NCBI GenBank assembly: GCA_902787025.1
Contig: CADAER010000011.1
Span: 1 to 35,513 of the forward strand
Length of the DNA stretch: 35,513 bases
Direction of reading: 5' to 3'
Origin: Oscillospiraceae bacterium
Lineage (GTDB): Bacteria; Bacillota; Clostridia; Oscillospirales; Acutalibacteraceae
Part shown: positions 1 to 8,032 of the stretch, piece after piece
Layout: each line of letters opens with the position of its first letter
Position numbering within the stretch: the first letter of the stretch is position 1
Program-made: the position numbers and the translations under genes
Notes under the pieces: generated by a model
Seen by the model: only the letters and a program-made list of their open reading frames with translations
Told to the model about the DNA's origin: nothing
Databases searched by the model: none

Positions 1-45
1 TTTGGGACCACGAGGCCCAGAGTTCGAATCTCTGCACTCCGACCA
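1..45 (+). tRNA. tRNA-Pro(TGG), 3' part only (window edge)
   Basis: The window opens inside the anticodon loop of a tRNA. Positions 1-7 form the loop with anticodon TGG at 3-5. Then come the 3' anticodon stem (8-12), a five-base variable loop (13-17), a T-arm CAGAG/CTCTG around loop TTCGAAT (18-34), the acceptor strand CACTCCG (35-41), discriminator A and an encoded CCA ending at 45. The implied 5' acceptor CGGAGTG is typical of bacterial tRNA-Pro. The 5' half is off the window, so an intact gene cannot be told from a 3' attachment-site remnant. The integrase fragment pointing at it makes it the likely target of an old integration. Confidence 0.9.
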
Positions 46-50
46 ACAGT

Positions 51-84
51 GAACCCTTGTATATCAAGGGTTCTTGACTTTTTT
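51..84 (+). terminator. Intrinsic terminator after tRNA-Pro
   Basis: A perfect 9-bp stem GAACCCTTG/CAAGGGTTC with a 5-nt loop (51-73) is followed by a T-rich tract ending near 84. It starts 6 nt after the tRNA CCA end. Confidence 0.85.
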
Positions 85-102
85 ATTGCCTGATAATTTT
101 CA

Positions 103-126
103 TTTGGTGGTTTATTTGGTGGTTTA
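103..126. repeat. Two tandem 12-bp repeats TTTGGTGGTTTA between tRNA and integrase
   Basis: The 12-mer TTTGGTGGTTTA occurs twice in direct succession (103-114 and 115-126). It lies between the tRNA 3' end and the 3' end of the integrase fragment. Tyrosine integrases of tRNA-targeting elements often bind short direct repeats (arm sites) in this position, so an arm-type site is a reasonable inference. Confidence 0.55.
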
Positions 127-156
127 TTCAATTTGAATTAGTATTTTCAAAACAAA

Positions 157-182
157 AACCTCTCCTTGCTTTTGGAGAGGTT
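157..182 (-). terminator. Terminator of the integrase fragment
   Basis: The stem AACCTCTCC/GGAGAGGTT has a short loop. Read on the minus strand it is followed by GGTTTTTGTTTTG, a U-rich tail. It lies 8 nt beyond the integrase stop codon. Confidence 0.8.
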
Positions 183-190
183 TGTTTGTG

Positions 191-793
191 TTAATCGTTG
201 TTGCCATAGCCAAAGTCAAAACTTAAACCTACTACATTTGCTAAGTTCTGTTTGGTTTCAGATTCAGCATCATACTTTTGAACAGCATCACAATATATGT
301 CCGAAGTCGTGCTTACATTTGAATGACCTATGTAGTTTGACACAATGTTAATAGGTATACCACGGCTGATTAAAGTAGTTGCAGTAAAATGGCGGAAAGA
401 ATGGGGTGGAATATATCTTAATCCCTCTCGTTCACAGAACTTTTTAAGCCAATGCCGTGCTGTGTTTGAACCCATTGGACCGCCATACTCACCTGTGAAT
501 ACATAATCATTTGGAATCCATTTGTCTCCCAATGCATCTATATCCGCTTGCTGTTTACTTCTATAAATAACAAAAAGGTTAATTATGTCCTTTGATATTG
601 GAAGATAACGATAAGAACCTTTTGTTTTTAAATCGTGTTCATAGTTACCCTTTCTTCTTGAATGAGAAACTGCGTTTTCAACACAAATAGTTTTTTTGAA
701 TAAATCAACACTTTCCCATTTCAATCCCAAAATCTCTTCCGTCCGTAACCCTGTATTTAGAAGTAAAGAAAAATACAGTTGGATTATTTTTCT
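191..793 (-). pseudogene. Tyrosine recombinase/integrase, catalytic-domain remnant
   Basis: Only the C-terminal catalytic domain of a phage-type integrase remains. The open frame begins just after a stop at 794-796 and reads directly into the box-I motif TGLRTEEILGLKW, which carries the first catalytic Arg. It continues through HSFRH (the HxxR motif) and GHSNVSTTSDIY, which carries the second His and the nucleophilic Tyr. About 200 residues remain, whereas intact relatives are roughly 350-400 aa. The arm-binding and core-binding N-terminal domains are missing. No ATG with a ribosome-binding site precedes box I; only an internal TTG (at 730) is available. The catalytic residues are intact, but the protein should not bind its sites normally. 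It points at tRNA-Pro, as integrases of tRNA-targeting islands do. Confidence 0.85.
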
Positions 794-854
794 TTACAAT
801 ATATAAACTTGATGAAAGACGAAAAAAATAATGTATATTATGTATTATTATCTA

Positions 855-1136
855 ATGGTTAAAACTATCCGCAATACAATTAATCATGTTGCCGGGTTCA
901 TCTCAGCGGATGAGATAAGTGAAAGCGAAACAATTACCGGAATTGTCGGCTCAAGCCTTCTGGAAAGATTTAATAATACTGTTTCAGGAAGAAGAATAAC
1001 CGATATTAATGATCTATATGAATACCGCAACATTAAAGCCATTGTTAAAGAAGGTGTTCGTCTGACCAAAGAGGTCCGCAGCAGAGAAAATGATATAATC
1101 ACAAGCGAACAGTTCGACAATATTCTGAACCCGTAA
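855..1136 (+). CDS. Small hypothetical protein (93 aa)
   Basis: A plus-strand frame that I do not recognise. I prefer the start MVKTIRN at 855; an upstream ATG at 831 would add MYIMYYYL, which looks like translated AT-rich leader. The product is hydrophilic, has no signal peptide or membrane segment, and looks mostly helical with many Glu, Arg and Ile. No convincing Shine-Dalgarno sequence precedes either start. The gene begins right after the break that removed the integrase N-terminus, so it may itself be a fragment of a disrupted gene. It ends 27 nt before a strong bidirectional terminator shared with the convergent secreted-protein gene. Confidence 0.45.
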   Translation: MVKTIRNTINHVAGFISADEISESETITGIVGSSLLERFNNTVSGRRITDINDLYEYRNIKAIVKEGVRLTKEVRSRENDIITSEQFDNILNP

Positions 1137-1163
1137 ATTTCAGTTGAAGCAGAAAGACAAAAG

Positions 1164-1190
1164 AAGCCCGTATCGTGTGATACGGGCTTT
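1164..1190. terminator. Bidirectional terminator between convergent genes
   Basis: A perfect 11-bp stem AAGCCCGTATC/GATACGGGCTT with a 4-nt loop has A/T tracts on both sides, so it can serve the plus-strand 93-aa gene and the minus-strand 702-aa gene. A nearly identical hairpin with the same flank (GGGCTTTGGTTATACT) occurs at 3464-3491. Confidence 0.85.
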
Positions 1191-1216
1191 GGTTATACTT
1201 TATATATTTGTTTCTG

Positions 1217-3325
1217 TTATTTCTGGTCGATTATGAAGGCGGAGGGGGTGAAGAGCTTTTTGAAGAAGGCGATAATTCTGCTGAAGAAGTCGCTCTTTAC
1301 GGTGACTTTTTCAACCTTGGATTCCGATATTGAAGAACCGTTTTTCATAAGTCTTGCGCATACGGTGAAATCAGATGCCGCATCGGTAACGGTAAGAGTG
1401 TCGGAATTGCCTTTGTCTTCGCCGTTTACGAACCAGCGAAGTTCATAGCCTTCGGGGATGAAATCGGCGGTGCTGTGGAATGTTATCGATGTGCCGTAAT
1501 CAACGGTTCTCGATTTCTGATATCCGCTTATTGTAACAACGGGTTTTTCGATATCCGCATCATAGGCGCTGTTGCCGGGCTTGCCCGCATTGATTTCGCT
1601 GCCGTCGGACATCTTGATTATGAGTTCGCCGTTTTTATTATAGCTCATTGAGGTTATTGTCGGGGCGTCTTTACCGTCGGCGCCGTTCCGGCCGTCTTCG
1701 CCCGTAATCTTGCCGAGGTTGAATGTGCGGCCGTTTGTCAGAGTGATAAGCAGTTCGCCGCTGCGGTTTATCTCCGTTGAAGCGATACCCACTCCGTTCT
1801 GACCGTTTTCACCCGTGATTTTGCCGAGATTGAATGAGTTGCCGTTTGTCAGAGTGATAATAAGATTACCGTCTGAGTCGATTTCAACATTTTCAATTCC
1901 CACGCCGTCCGCGCCGGTTTTGCCGGTCGCTTTTACGCCGAGAGAGGTCCAGGTTTCGCCGTTGTCGTAGGAAACCTCCCAGTAGTTGGTTTCCTCGTTT
2001 ATCTGAAGTTTGGGAGTTACGGCTATGGTCTCTCCGCCCTCGGCGGTCACATTGATATTTGTAACCGAAACAGGTCCGAGGTCGTTCTCGGTGCCGTCGG
2101 TCAGTTTTACGATGAGGTGGTTGTTGCCGTCAATATAAATTGTGTCTATGCTTACGCCGATGGGGCCTTCATCGCCCGTCGCCTTTACTCCGAGCGAGGT
2201 CCAGGTTGTGCCGCCGTCATAGGAAACTTCCCAGAAATTAGTCTCGTTGTTTATGCGGAGCTTGGGGATGCCGCCTTCCTCGTCGCCTACATTATGGCCC
2301 ACGCCGCCGTAAAGCGGAGCGCCGGTGGGGTCGTTTTTAAGCTCTGTAAGCGCCATGGCGGGGCAGATGCCGATGTCCGTCTCGGTTACATCGTTGCTGT
2401 AGTCCGGCGAACCGGTAACGACTATGAAATACGCATCGGATGTGTTGTTGGTGGGAGTGCGCAGCCACTGGAGCGGGGTGTCTTCATATTCAAATATTCC
2501 CTGGCACCGTGCGTAATCGGTCGTTGTTGTCAATCTGTCATCGTCCGAGCTGAAACCGAAATCTTCATTCTGAACCTCATAATAGGAGAGAAGGAAAATC
2601 TGATCCTCTGTTGCCGGCGCGTTGAACAATGTGCTGTCCGGGCAGTTGTTGTTGAGTGTAACCGGTTTGATTGTTTCCGCCTGATCGGAAGAAAAAGCGG
2701 TTGTTATAAAATAGCTGTTGAGCCACTCGCGGATGCTGCTCTGCGAGTAATCGTTGGCGTAATAGGTTCTGTCCGTGCTGCCCCAATATTTGCCGTCGGA
2801 CCTGACCATAAAATTATTGAACGCCTGGCTGTCTATGGCGCTGTCGCAGACAATAAGACCGAAATCGGGGTCAAGCACGCGCCATTTTATCGGTTCATAG
2901 GCAAACCAGTAGATATTCTCGGCTGTATAGCCGTTATCGTCCTGATTTGAGTTTCTTGCGGTGTTGTCATCCGCCGTGTACATCGGGCGGTAGGAATCAA
3001 TTCTGACGGCTCTGTACTTTACGCCTGACAGAACAATATCCTGCCACAGCATAAAATCGCCCGCCTTCATAGCGCCGTTTGCTTCGGTGTTGTTGCCGCT
3101 GTAGTAGTCAAAGCTCGTCCATTCTTCTTCCATAAGTTCGGGCTCAAGACGGCTTAAGAGTTCTTCATCCGTAACTCTGCTCTGCGGATATGTGCCGTAA
3201 AACAGCGTATCGCCGACCACATAGCTGTCATCGTCGGCAGAAACCGCCGTGCCTGCGAGCGCAACAGCGCTCAGCACAAGCAGAAGCGAAAGTACAAGCG
3301 CCAATGCTTTTTTTCCTGTTTTCAT
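1217..3325 (-). CDS. Secreted modular protein: DUF6273-like head, collagen-like and repeat modules, Ig-like domain (702 aa)
   Basis: A Sec signal peptide (residues 1-30, ending AGTAVSA) follows a good GGAGG site. Residues of roughly 35-340 resemble the DUF6273 surface domain (YWGSTDRTYYANDYSQSSIREWLN). Two copies of a module with the core SYDGGTTWTSLGVKATG follow. After them come short Gly-rich, collagen-like stretches (GENGQNGVGI, GEDGRNGADGKDAP) alternating with units of the type D.DGNLIITLTNG. An Ig-like domain (about 590-675, containing LRWFVNGEDKG) precedes a hydrophobic/amphipathic tail, DFFSRIIAFFKKLF. There is no LPXTG motif. It is likely a cell-envelope adhesin or matrix protein; the function is inferred from architecture only. 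The last 25 codons are duplicated at 3523-3605. Confidence 0.8.
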   Translation of the reverse strand: MKTGKKALALVLSLLLVLSAVALAGTAVSADDDSYVVGDTLFYGTYPQSRVTDEELLSRLEPELMEEEWTSFDYYSGNNTEANGAMKAGDFMLWQDIVLSGVKYRAVRIDSYRPMYTADDNTARNSNQDDNGYTAENIYWFAYEPIKWRVLDPDFGLIVCDSAIDSQAFNNFMVRSDGKYWGSTDRTYYANDYSQSSIREWLNSYFITTAFSSDQAETIKPVTLNNNCPDSTLFNAPATEDQIFLLSYYEVQNEDFGFSSDDDRLTTTTDYARCQGIFEYEDTPLQWLRTPTNNTSDAYFIVVTGSPDYSNDVTETDIGICPAMALTELKNDPTGAPLYGGVGHNVGDEEGGIPKLRINNETNFWEVSYDGGTTWTSLGVKATGDEGPIGVSIDTIYIDGNNHLIVKLTDGTENDLGPVSVTNINVTAEGGETIAVTPKLQINEETNYWEVSYDNGETWTSLGVKATGKTGADGVGIENVEIDSDGNLIITLTNGNSFNLGKITGENGQNGVGIASTEINRSGELLITLTNGRTFNLGKITGEDGRNGADGKDAPTITSMSYNKNGELIIKMSDGSEINAGKPGNSAYDADIEKPVVTISGYQKSRTVDYGTSITFHSTADFIPEGYELRWFVNGEDKGNSDTLTVTDAASDFTVCARLMKNGSSISESKVEKVTVKSDFFSRIIAFFKKLFTPSAFIIDQK

Positions 3326-3369
3326 TATGTTTTCCTCCTTGAAATAATTTGTGAAAAGCTAACATAAAT

Positions 3370-3399
3370 ATTTTATCACAAACACACCCCCGATTACAA
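3370..3399 (-). promoter_or_regulatory. Promoter of the 702-aa secreted protein
   Basis: On the minus strand there is TTGTAA (-35, 3394-3399), an 18-nt spacer and TAAAAT (-10, 3370-3375), about 45 nt upstream of the start codon. The 1415-aa gene has the same -10 sequence and a similar -35. Confidence 0.55.
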
Positions 3400-3463
3400 C
3401 AATTTTAATTGCGAAAAAGCAAATTTTTACAAAGCGGGGAAGCGAGGTGAAACAAAAAATTAA

Positions 3464-3491
3464 AGGCCCGTATCGGAGTGATACGGGCTTT
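3464..3491 (-). terminator. Duplicated copy of the 1164-1190 terminator
   Basis: The stem GCCCGTATC/GATACGGGC is followed by the same flank as the first copy. It accompanies the duplicated 3' gene end at 3523-3605. The pair forms a remnant of a second gene end rather than serving an intact gene. Confidence 0.75.
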
Positions 3492-3522
3492 GGTTATACT
3501 ATTAGTTACTTCTAGTCGATGT

Positions 3523-3605
3523 TTATTTCTGGTCGATTATGAAGGCGGAGGGGGTGAAGAGTTTTTTGAAGAAGGCGATTATTCTGCTGAAGAAGTCGCT
3601 CTTTA
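3523..3605 (-). pseudogene. Orphan 3' end of a paralogue of the 702-aa gene
   Basis: These 83 nt match 1217-1299 at all but two positions and encode exactly the same last 25 residues (starting SDFFSRIIAFFKK) followed by TAA. No coding sequence continues upstream: identity stops at 3605, and unrelated AT-rich sequence and the next gene's terminator follow. It is either the scar of a deleted paralogue or of recombination between two such genes. Confidence 0.85.
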
Positions 3606-3640
3606 TTAATACAATAAATTACAACAGTTTTGATAAAAAA

Positions 3641-3673
3641 ACACCCGAAGCGGTTTGATGCTCCGGGTGGTGT
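3641..3673 (-). terminator. Terminator of the 1415-aa secreted protein
   Basis: The long stem ACACCACCCGGAGC/GCTTCGGGTGT (one bulge) is followed on the minus strand by seven T residues. It begins 9 nt after the stop codon at 3682. Confidence 0.85.
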
Positions 3674-3681
3674 TGTTTATG

Positions 3682-6600
3682 TCAGCAAACGCTGCTGAGG
3701 AGGTCGGCTATTGCCTTGCCGAGGATTTTTTCGATTAATTCCGCGAAGAAGGCTTTGAGGCGGTCAAAGAAGCCGTTTCTGACCTTGACGCTCTGGATTT
3801 TGGTTGTGTCGAGGGTGTTGCCGTCTTTGTCAATAACTTCGGCATAAATGTTGTAGTCGTCTGTCGGGTCTTCGACTGTGTAGCTTTCACCTGTGCCTAC
3901 ATCCTCGCCGTTGACGAACCAGTGAATCTCGGCTCCTTCGGGAAGATCTTCCGCTTTGACGGTGAAGGTTTTATCCTCCTTGTAGCCGGTTTCGCTGTTC
4001 TCTTCATAATCCTCAATCTGAATTGAGGTTATGTTCGCGTAAACGGGCTTGATTGTAATGTCGCTTGTGCCGAGGGTGTATTCCTCCCACTCGCCCGCGT
4101 AGCCCGCTTTTTCGGGAACATCAGGTTCGGTTATGCATTCATCTTCAACAGTAAATTTGACTTTCTCAACCGTCTCGCCTGCTTCGTCAACGAAGGTTGC
4201 TGTATATTCAATCACCGTAAACTTGCCGTTGATTGTCACATCTTGTGCGGGCATTGTCGCGGGGATTTCGTCAACCCATTTGAAGGTATATCCCTCTCTC
4301 TGCGGTGTGCGCGGTCTCGGAACGGACTGACCGAAGGTCGCGTCCATTTCTGTAAGTTTTTCGCCGTCAACAACATATGTCACCTTATATGTGTTCGCGG
4401 TGTAGGTTACGGTAACGGTCTTGCCGCCCATATCCTCGTCGCTCATGGTGCCTTCAACTGTGGTGATATCGGGAGTATAGCCCTCGATTTCGGGTGAGGT
4501 CACGCTGTAATCTTTGAATATCTCCACGCTGTCGGTGTAGGTTTCCGCCGCTTCGGTGCCGTCGGCATAAACATAATTTATTGTCAGCGCGCAGTCAACG
4601 GAATTGACTGTGAAACTGATTTCCTTAGTTACGGAAAAATATCTGTCATCGCCGGAGAACTTGGCTTTTACGGTGTGTTCGCCGATTGAAAGCCCCGTGT
4701 ATTCGCAAACCGCTTTACCCTGTGAAACATAAACGCTCTTGCCTGTTTCTTCTCCGTCAAGATAGAAGGTCACATCGCACCACATCGCGTTTAAGGGGAG
4801 ATTCGCGGTGACTGTCGCGGTTTTTCCGTAGTCAACATCGGGCGCGGTAAGCGTCATATTCGGGTCGGCAGCGGAAACATTGAACTCAAATGTGATTTCT
4901 TTTTCTGCATAATTGCTGCCGTCGGCGGGCAGATATTTTGCCGTGCCGTGATATGTGCCCGAGCGCAGACACTCGAAATCAAAAGGCGCTTCGCCGTTTG
5001 TGACTGTTGTGTAACCGAGCAGGTCAACATCGCTGAAACGGTAAATAACATTGCCCTGCGCGTCTGAGGGAAGGTGGGTTGTAACTGTAAAATCGCCGTC
5101 AGCCACAGGCGTCTGCGGGTCAACGGTTACGCTCATATCGGGCTCGGCTTTATTTACCTTGAATGTTTTTTCAGCCGAACCGGAGAAATAATTGCTGTCT
5201 TCCCCAAGGCTGACTTTCAGCTTATAATCGCCCGCCGCAAGGCCGCTTATTTCAAACTGCTCTCCGCTTGTTATGCTTGCGGGAGCGCCGTTAACCGCGT
5301 TCCATATTTCCTCGTTCGTATCGGGGTCGATTCCGCCGTATTTCAAAAGCCCCACGGTAATGTTGCCGGTCGCGTTGTCGGGAACGGTAACGGTCGCCTG
5401 AACCGCTTCGCCGTAGGTTATGTCTTCGGCTGTTACGGTAATTTCGGGCTCGCTTCTGCCGACAAAGATTGTTTTTTCGGCGTTTGTCGATTCATAATGC
5501 TCATCGCCGTTATAAATAACATATATGTTGCGCTCTCCCGCGTCAAGACCGGGAATATTGAAAGTAACTGTGTTTGTTTCCGACGCAAGTGATGCTATCT
5601 CAACGCCGTCAATTTTTAATGTCACACCGCCGACAGTATTATTCTCTAATCCGTGGTCTGTAAAGTTAATAATTTTCGCGTCGCCGTCAACCGTGGCGGT
5701 GATTGAAACATCCTGCCCGCTGAGGGGGTTTTCGGGCTCAACGGTAATGTGAACCTCGGTTTCGGCTTTTTTGACCGCAAACGGCAGTTCCTCCGAAACA
5801 CTTATATATCTTTCGTCGCCGGAATAGGAAGCAAGCACGGTATAATCGCCTACTTCTATGCTTTTGCCCTCTATTGCATAAACCGCCTTGCCGTTTTCAA
5901 CCGTTACTGTCTCGCCCGTGTCCGCTTCATCAAAGCGGAATGTCACCGTTCCCGTCGCGTTTTCGGGCAGGGTTGCCGTGATTGTGATATCATCGCCCCA
6001 TACCGGTTGTTCGGGGCTTATTGTCAGTTCCATTCCGGGGTCAGGCTTCTGCTGATAGTTGATTTTTCTGACATTTGAGAAACACGGCGCGTATTCAACA
6101 CCGTCTATTGTTGCGCCTGCGAAAGCCACTCTGACATAGAAATCCCCCGAGCTGCCCGGAGCGTCTGTCCAATCAGAGCCGTTTGTTTTGCAGAACTGCA
6201 GTGAAAGCTTATCCGCCGGGACATCAAGAATATTGTCATCATCAACGCTGACGGAACTGCTTCCGGTGTATGAAAACTCACCGTCGCAGTCGCTCGGGTC
6301 ATCCTGCTCGACCGCAACTTCCGAAAGAATGACTTTCGGTATGAAGTCTTCAATATCATCAATTGTAAAGTCGCTTTTGAGATAAAGCGAGGGGTTTCTG
6401 ACAGTGCCTTCATAGTCGAGGGTATCATCATTGAACGCACGGGATTGTGTGCCGCTGCATTGATAAAGCGTCAGTGTATCACCGCTGCGCCCGGCTATCC
6501 ACCACTCGATAGGACGGCTGCTGCTGTCGGTGCCTATATATAATTTCTGATATGTGGCGCCTGTTCCTTCGTAATGGATGTTTTCGTGAAATTCTTCTTC

Positions 6601-7929
6601 ACCGTGACTTATAAATGTGCATTCGGACTCATTGTTGTAAACACCCCACGAACAAGCCAGATCCGATTTATAAGCAAACACACGGGGATTAAGGCTTTTT
6701 GTTTCCGATATAAGCACTACGGATTCGTTTGCGCCCACTGAGAAAGTCAGCGGGTTCGAAACCTGCGCGAGAGAGTCGTTTGTCGCTTCCTGTTCGAGCC
6801 AGACTTTAACTGTGTATCCGTTTAAATCGGGTGTGTTACTTCCCGTGAAGGTGAATGTTGCCGATGTTACGCCGTCACTTGTAATTTCTTTGCCCGCGGT
6901 AAACACCGTGTCGCCGACTCTTGCGTTCTGCGTTTCGGGTTGGGCTCCGTCCACGTCTGTTTCCTTGCTCCAATCCCAGTTTTTATAGACCTGCACCATA
7001 AGGGTTTTGCCTTGCGGGAGCGCCTGTTCGGATGCAAATGTCAGGGTGTGGTCCCCGCTGTTATATATCAGCGTTCCGTTTATATCGTCCAGGGTTGTTT
7101 TCTTGAGATACATACCCCAGAGCGGCGCGGACCCGGTGTAATTCTTTTTGCCTAAGTTAGCATAAGAGGCGATTTCTTTTTTTATAAAACTTCCGTTTGT
7201 TGACTCTCCCGGAACAGCCATTGCCGCGAAAACGCCGGAAGGCAAGGCTATACGTCCGCAGGCGCATGCCTGACCGTCATCGAGCCCGTGACCCTCAACA
7301 TTATAACCGCTGTCACTGCCTGCAACCTGTTCCGTGTTTTCATACGACGCCGAACGCAAATACATACCGTCGTAGTAGTATCCGCTTCCGCTCCAGAAAG
7401 GAACCGGAACGATGTTTGCCCATTTGTTTACTTTACCGTTTGTTACTTTCTGCTTGTATGTATAATAGTTACCCAGGTCATAACCGGGGTCCGCGCTTAT
7501 CAACTGATCTTCATAGGCGTTCACATGATTGCGCATAAGCAAACCGCTTGCCGGCCAGAACCTGTCTTTTGTCTGAATAATACTTGTGGTTCTTGTGAGC
7601 GCCTTGTCATCGTCAGACGAATCCAATACGGCGCTGTCGTTAAACACATTTGTGATTACGGTCTCAGGCTGGAAAAGCGCAAGCTCGGCGTCTGTAAAAC
7701 TGTTCAGAAAGTTTTCGCTGCCCTTTGTTCCGTTTGAGCCGTCAACGGGCAGGTTGCCGTCCGCTTTTGTAAGACCGTTCATCCACGCGCGAAGATCGCT
7801 GCGCGCCCACTGGTTCGCGAAACCGTCGGCGGTAAGGTAGCCCTCCTGAGCCGATACGCCGACCGAACAAACGCCCAGCACCATAAGCACGCTGAGCAGA
7901 AGCGACAAGGCTCTTTTAAGATTCTTCAT
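3682..7929 (-). CDS. Giant secreted multi-domain surface protein (1415 aa)
   Basis: The start is ATG at 7929, preceded by GGGAGGAAAG; an upstream in-frame ATG at 7944 contains that ribosome-binding site and is rejected. The signal peptide is MKNLKRALSLLLSVLMVLG with a likely cut after VSA. A DUF6273-like N-terminal half (to about 400) carries motifs such as RSDLRAWMNGL and YYYDGMYLRSASYEN. A central array of about five bacterial Ig-like repeats follows, with units ending like YTVLASYSGDERYISVSEEL and LKVSLGEDSNYFSGSAEKTF. Then come a MucBP-like domain (INYVYADGTEAAETY) and InlB/Flg_new-like beta repeats (YKVTYVVDGEKL). A final Ig-like domain (IHWFVNGEDVGTGESYTV) precedes the tail GFFDRLKAFFAELIEKILG. 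It is an envelope protein, probably adhesive; there is no enzymatic motif and no LPXTG. Confidence 0.85.
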   Translation of the reverse strand: MKNLKRALSLLLSVLMVLGVCSVGVSAQEGYLTADGFANQWARSDLRAWMNGLTKADGNLPVDGSNGTKGSENFLNSFTDAELALFQPETVITNVFNDSAVLDSSDDDKALTRTTSIIQTKDRFWPASGLLMRNHVNAYEDQLISADPGYDLGNYYTYKQKVTNGKVNKWANIVPVPFWSGSGYYYDGMYLRSASYENTEQVAGSDSGYNVEGHGLDDGQACACGRIALPSGVFAAMAVPGESTNGSFIKKEIASYANLGKKNYTGSAPLWGMYLKKTTLDDINGTLIYNSGDHTLTFASEQALPQGKTLMVQVYKNWDWSKETDVDGAQPETQNARVGDTVFTAGKEITSDGVTSATFTFTGSNTPDLNGYTVKVWLEQEATNDSLAQVSNPLTFSVGANESVVLISETKSLNPRVFAYKSDLACSWGVYNNESECTFISHGEEEFHENIHYEGTGATYQKLYIGTDSSSRPIEWWIAGRSGDTLTLYQCSGTQSRAFNDDTLDYEGTVRNPSLYLKSDFTIDDIEDFIPKVILSEVAVEQDDPSDCDGEFSYTGSSSVSVDDDNILDVPADKLSLQFCKTNGSDWTDAPGSSGDFYVRVAFAGATIDGVEYAPCFSNVRKINYQQKPDPGMELTISPEQPVWGDDITITATLPENATGTVTFRFDEADTGETVTVENGKAVYAIEGKSIEVGDYTVLASYSGDERYISVSEELPFAVKKAETEVHITVEPENPLSGQDVSITATVDGDAKIINFTDHGLENNTVGGVTLKIDGVEIASLASETNTVTFNIPGLDAGERNIYVIYNGDEHYESTNAEKTIFVGRSEPEITVTAEDITYGEAVQATVTVPDNATGNITVGLLKYGGIDPDTNEEIWNAVNGAPASITSGEQFEISGLAAGDYKLKVSLGEDSNYFSGSAEKTFKVNKAEPDMSVTVDPQTPVADGDFTVTTHLPSDAQGNVIYRFSDVDLLGYTTVTNGEAPFDFECLRSGTYHGTAKYLPADGSNYAEKEITFEFNVSAADPNMTLTAPDVDYGKTATVTANLPLNAMWCDVTFYLDGEETGKSVYVSQGKAVCEYTGLSIGEHTVKAKFSGDDRYFSVTKEISFTVNSVDCALTINYVYADGTEAAETYTDSVEIFKDYSVTSPEIEGYTPDITTVEGTMSDEDMGGKTVTVTYTANTYKVTYVVDGEKLTEMDATFGQSVPRPRTPQREGYTFKWVDEIPATMPAQDVTINGKFTVIEYTATFVDEAGETVEKVKFTVEDECITEPDVPEKAGYAGEWEEYTLGTSDITIKPVYANITSIQIEDYEENSETGYKEDKTFTVKAEDLPEGAEIHWFVNGEDVGTGESYTVEDPTDDYNIYAEVIDKDGNTLDTTKIQSVKVRNGFFDRLKAFFAELIEKILGKAIADLLSSVC

Positions 7930-7972
7930 ATTCTTTCCTCCCATACAATTTTCAGGAAATGATTACTAATAT

Positions 7973-8000
7973 ATTTTAACACAACAATATTTAAATACAA
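7973..8000 (-). promoter_or_regulatory. Promoter of the 1415-aa secreted protein
   Basis: On the minus strand there is TTGTAT (-35, 7995-8000), a 16-nt spacer and TAAAAT (-10, 7973-7978), about 44 nt upstream of the ATG at 7929. It resembles the promoter of the 702-aa gene, which suggests co-expression. Confidence 0.5.
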
Positions 8001-8032
8001 CAGATATTTTATGAACAAAATGAGGTCCGTGA

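Noticed and set aside
103..126. The two 12-bp repeats as a minisatellite or CRISPR
   Set aside because: Two units only, adjoining, next to an integrase; an arm-type site is a simpler reading.
2117..2950. A 277-codon open frame on the plus strand opposite the 702-aa gene
   Set aside because: It is a shadow: the opposite frame has a signal peptide, domains and a ribosome-binding site, and this frame reads as Arg/Val/Cys-rich low-quality protein.
1159..3495. The repeated GCCCGTATC hairpins as a CRISPR or REP array
   Set aside because: There are only two copies, both at gene ends, without regular spacing or spacers.
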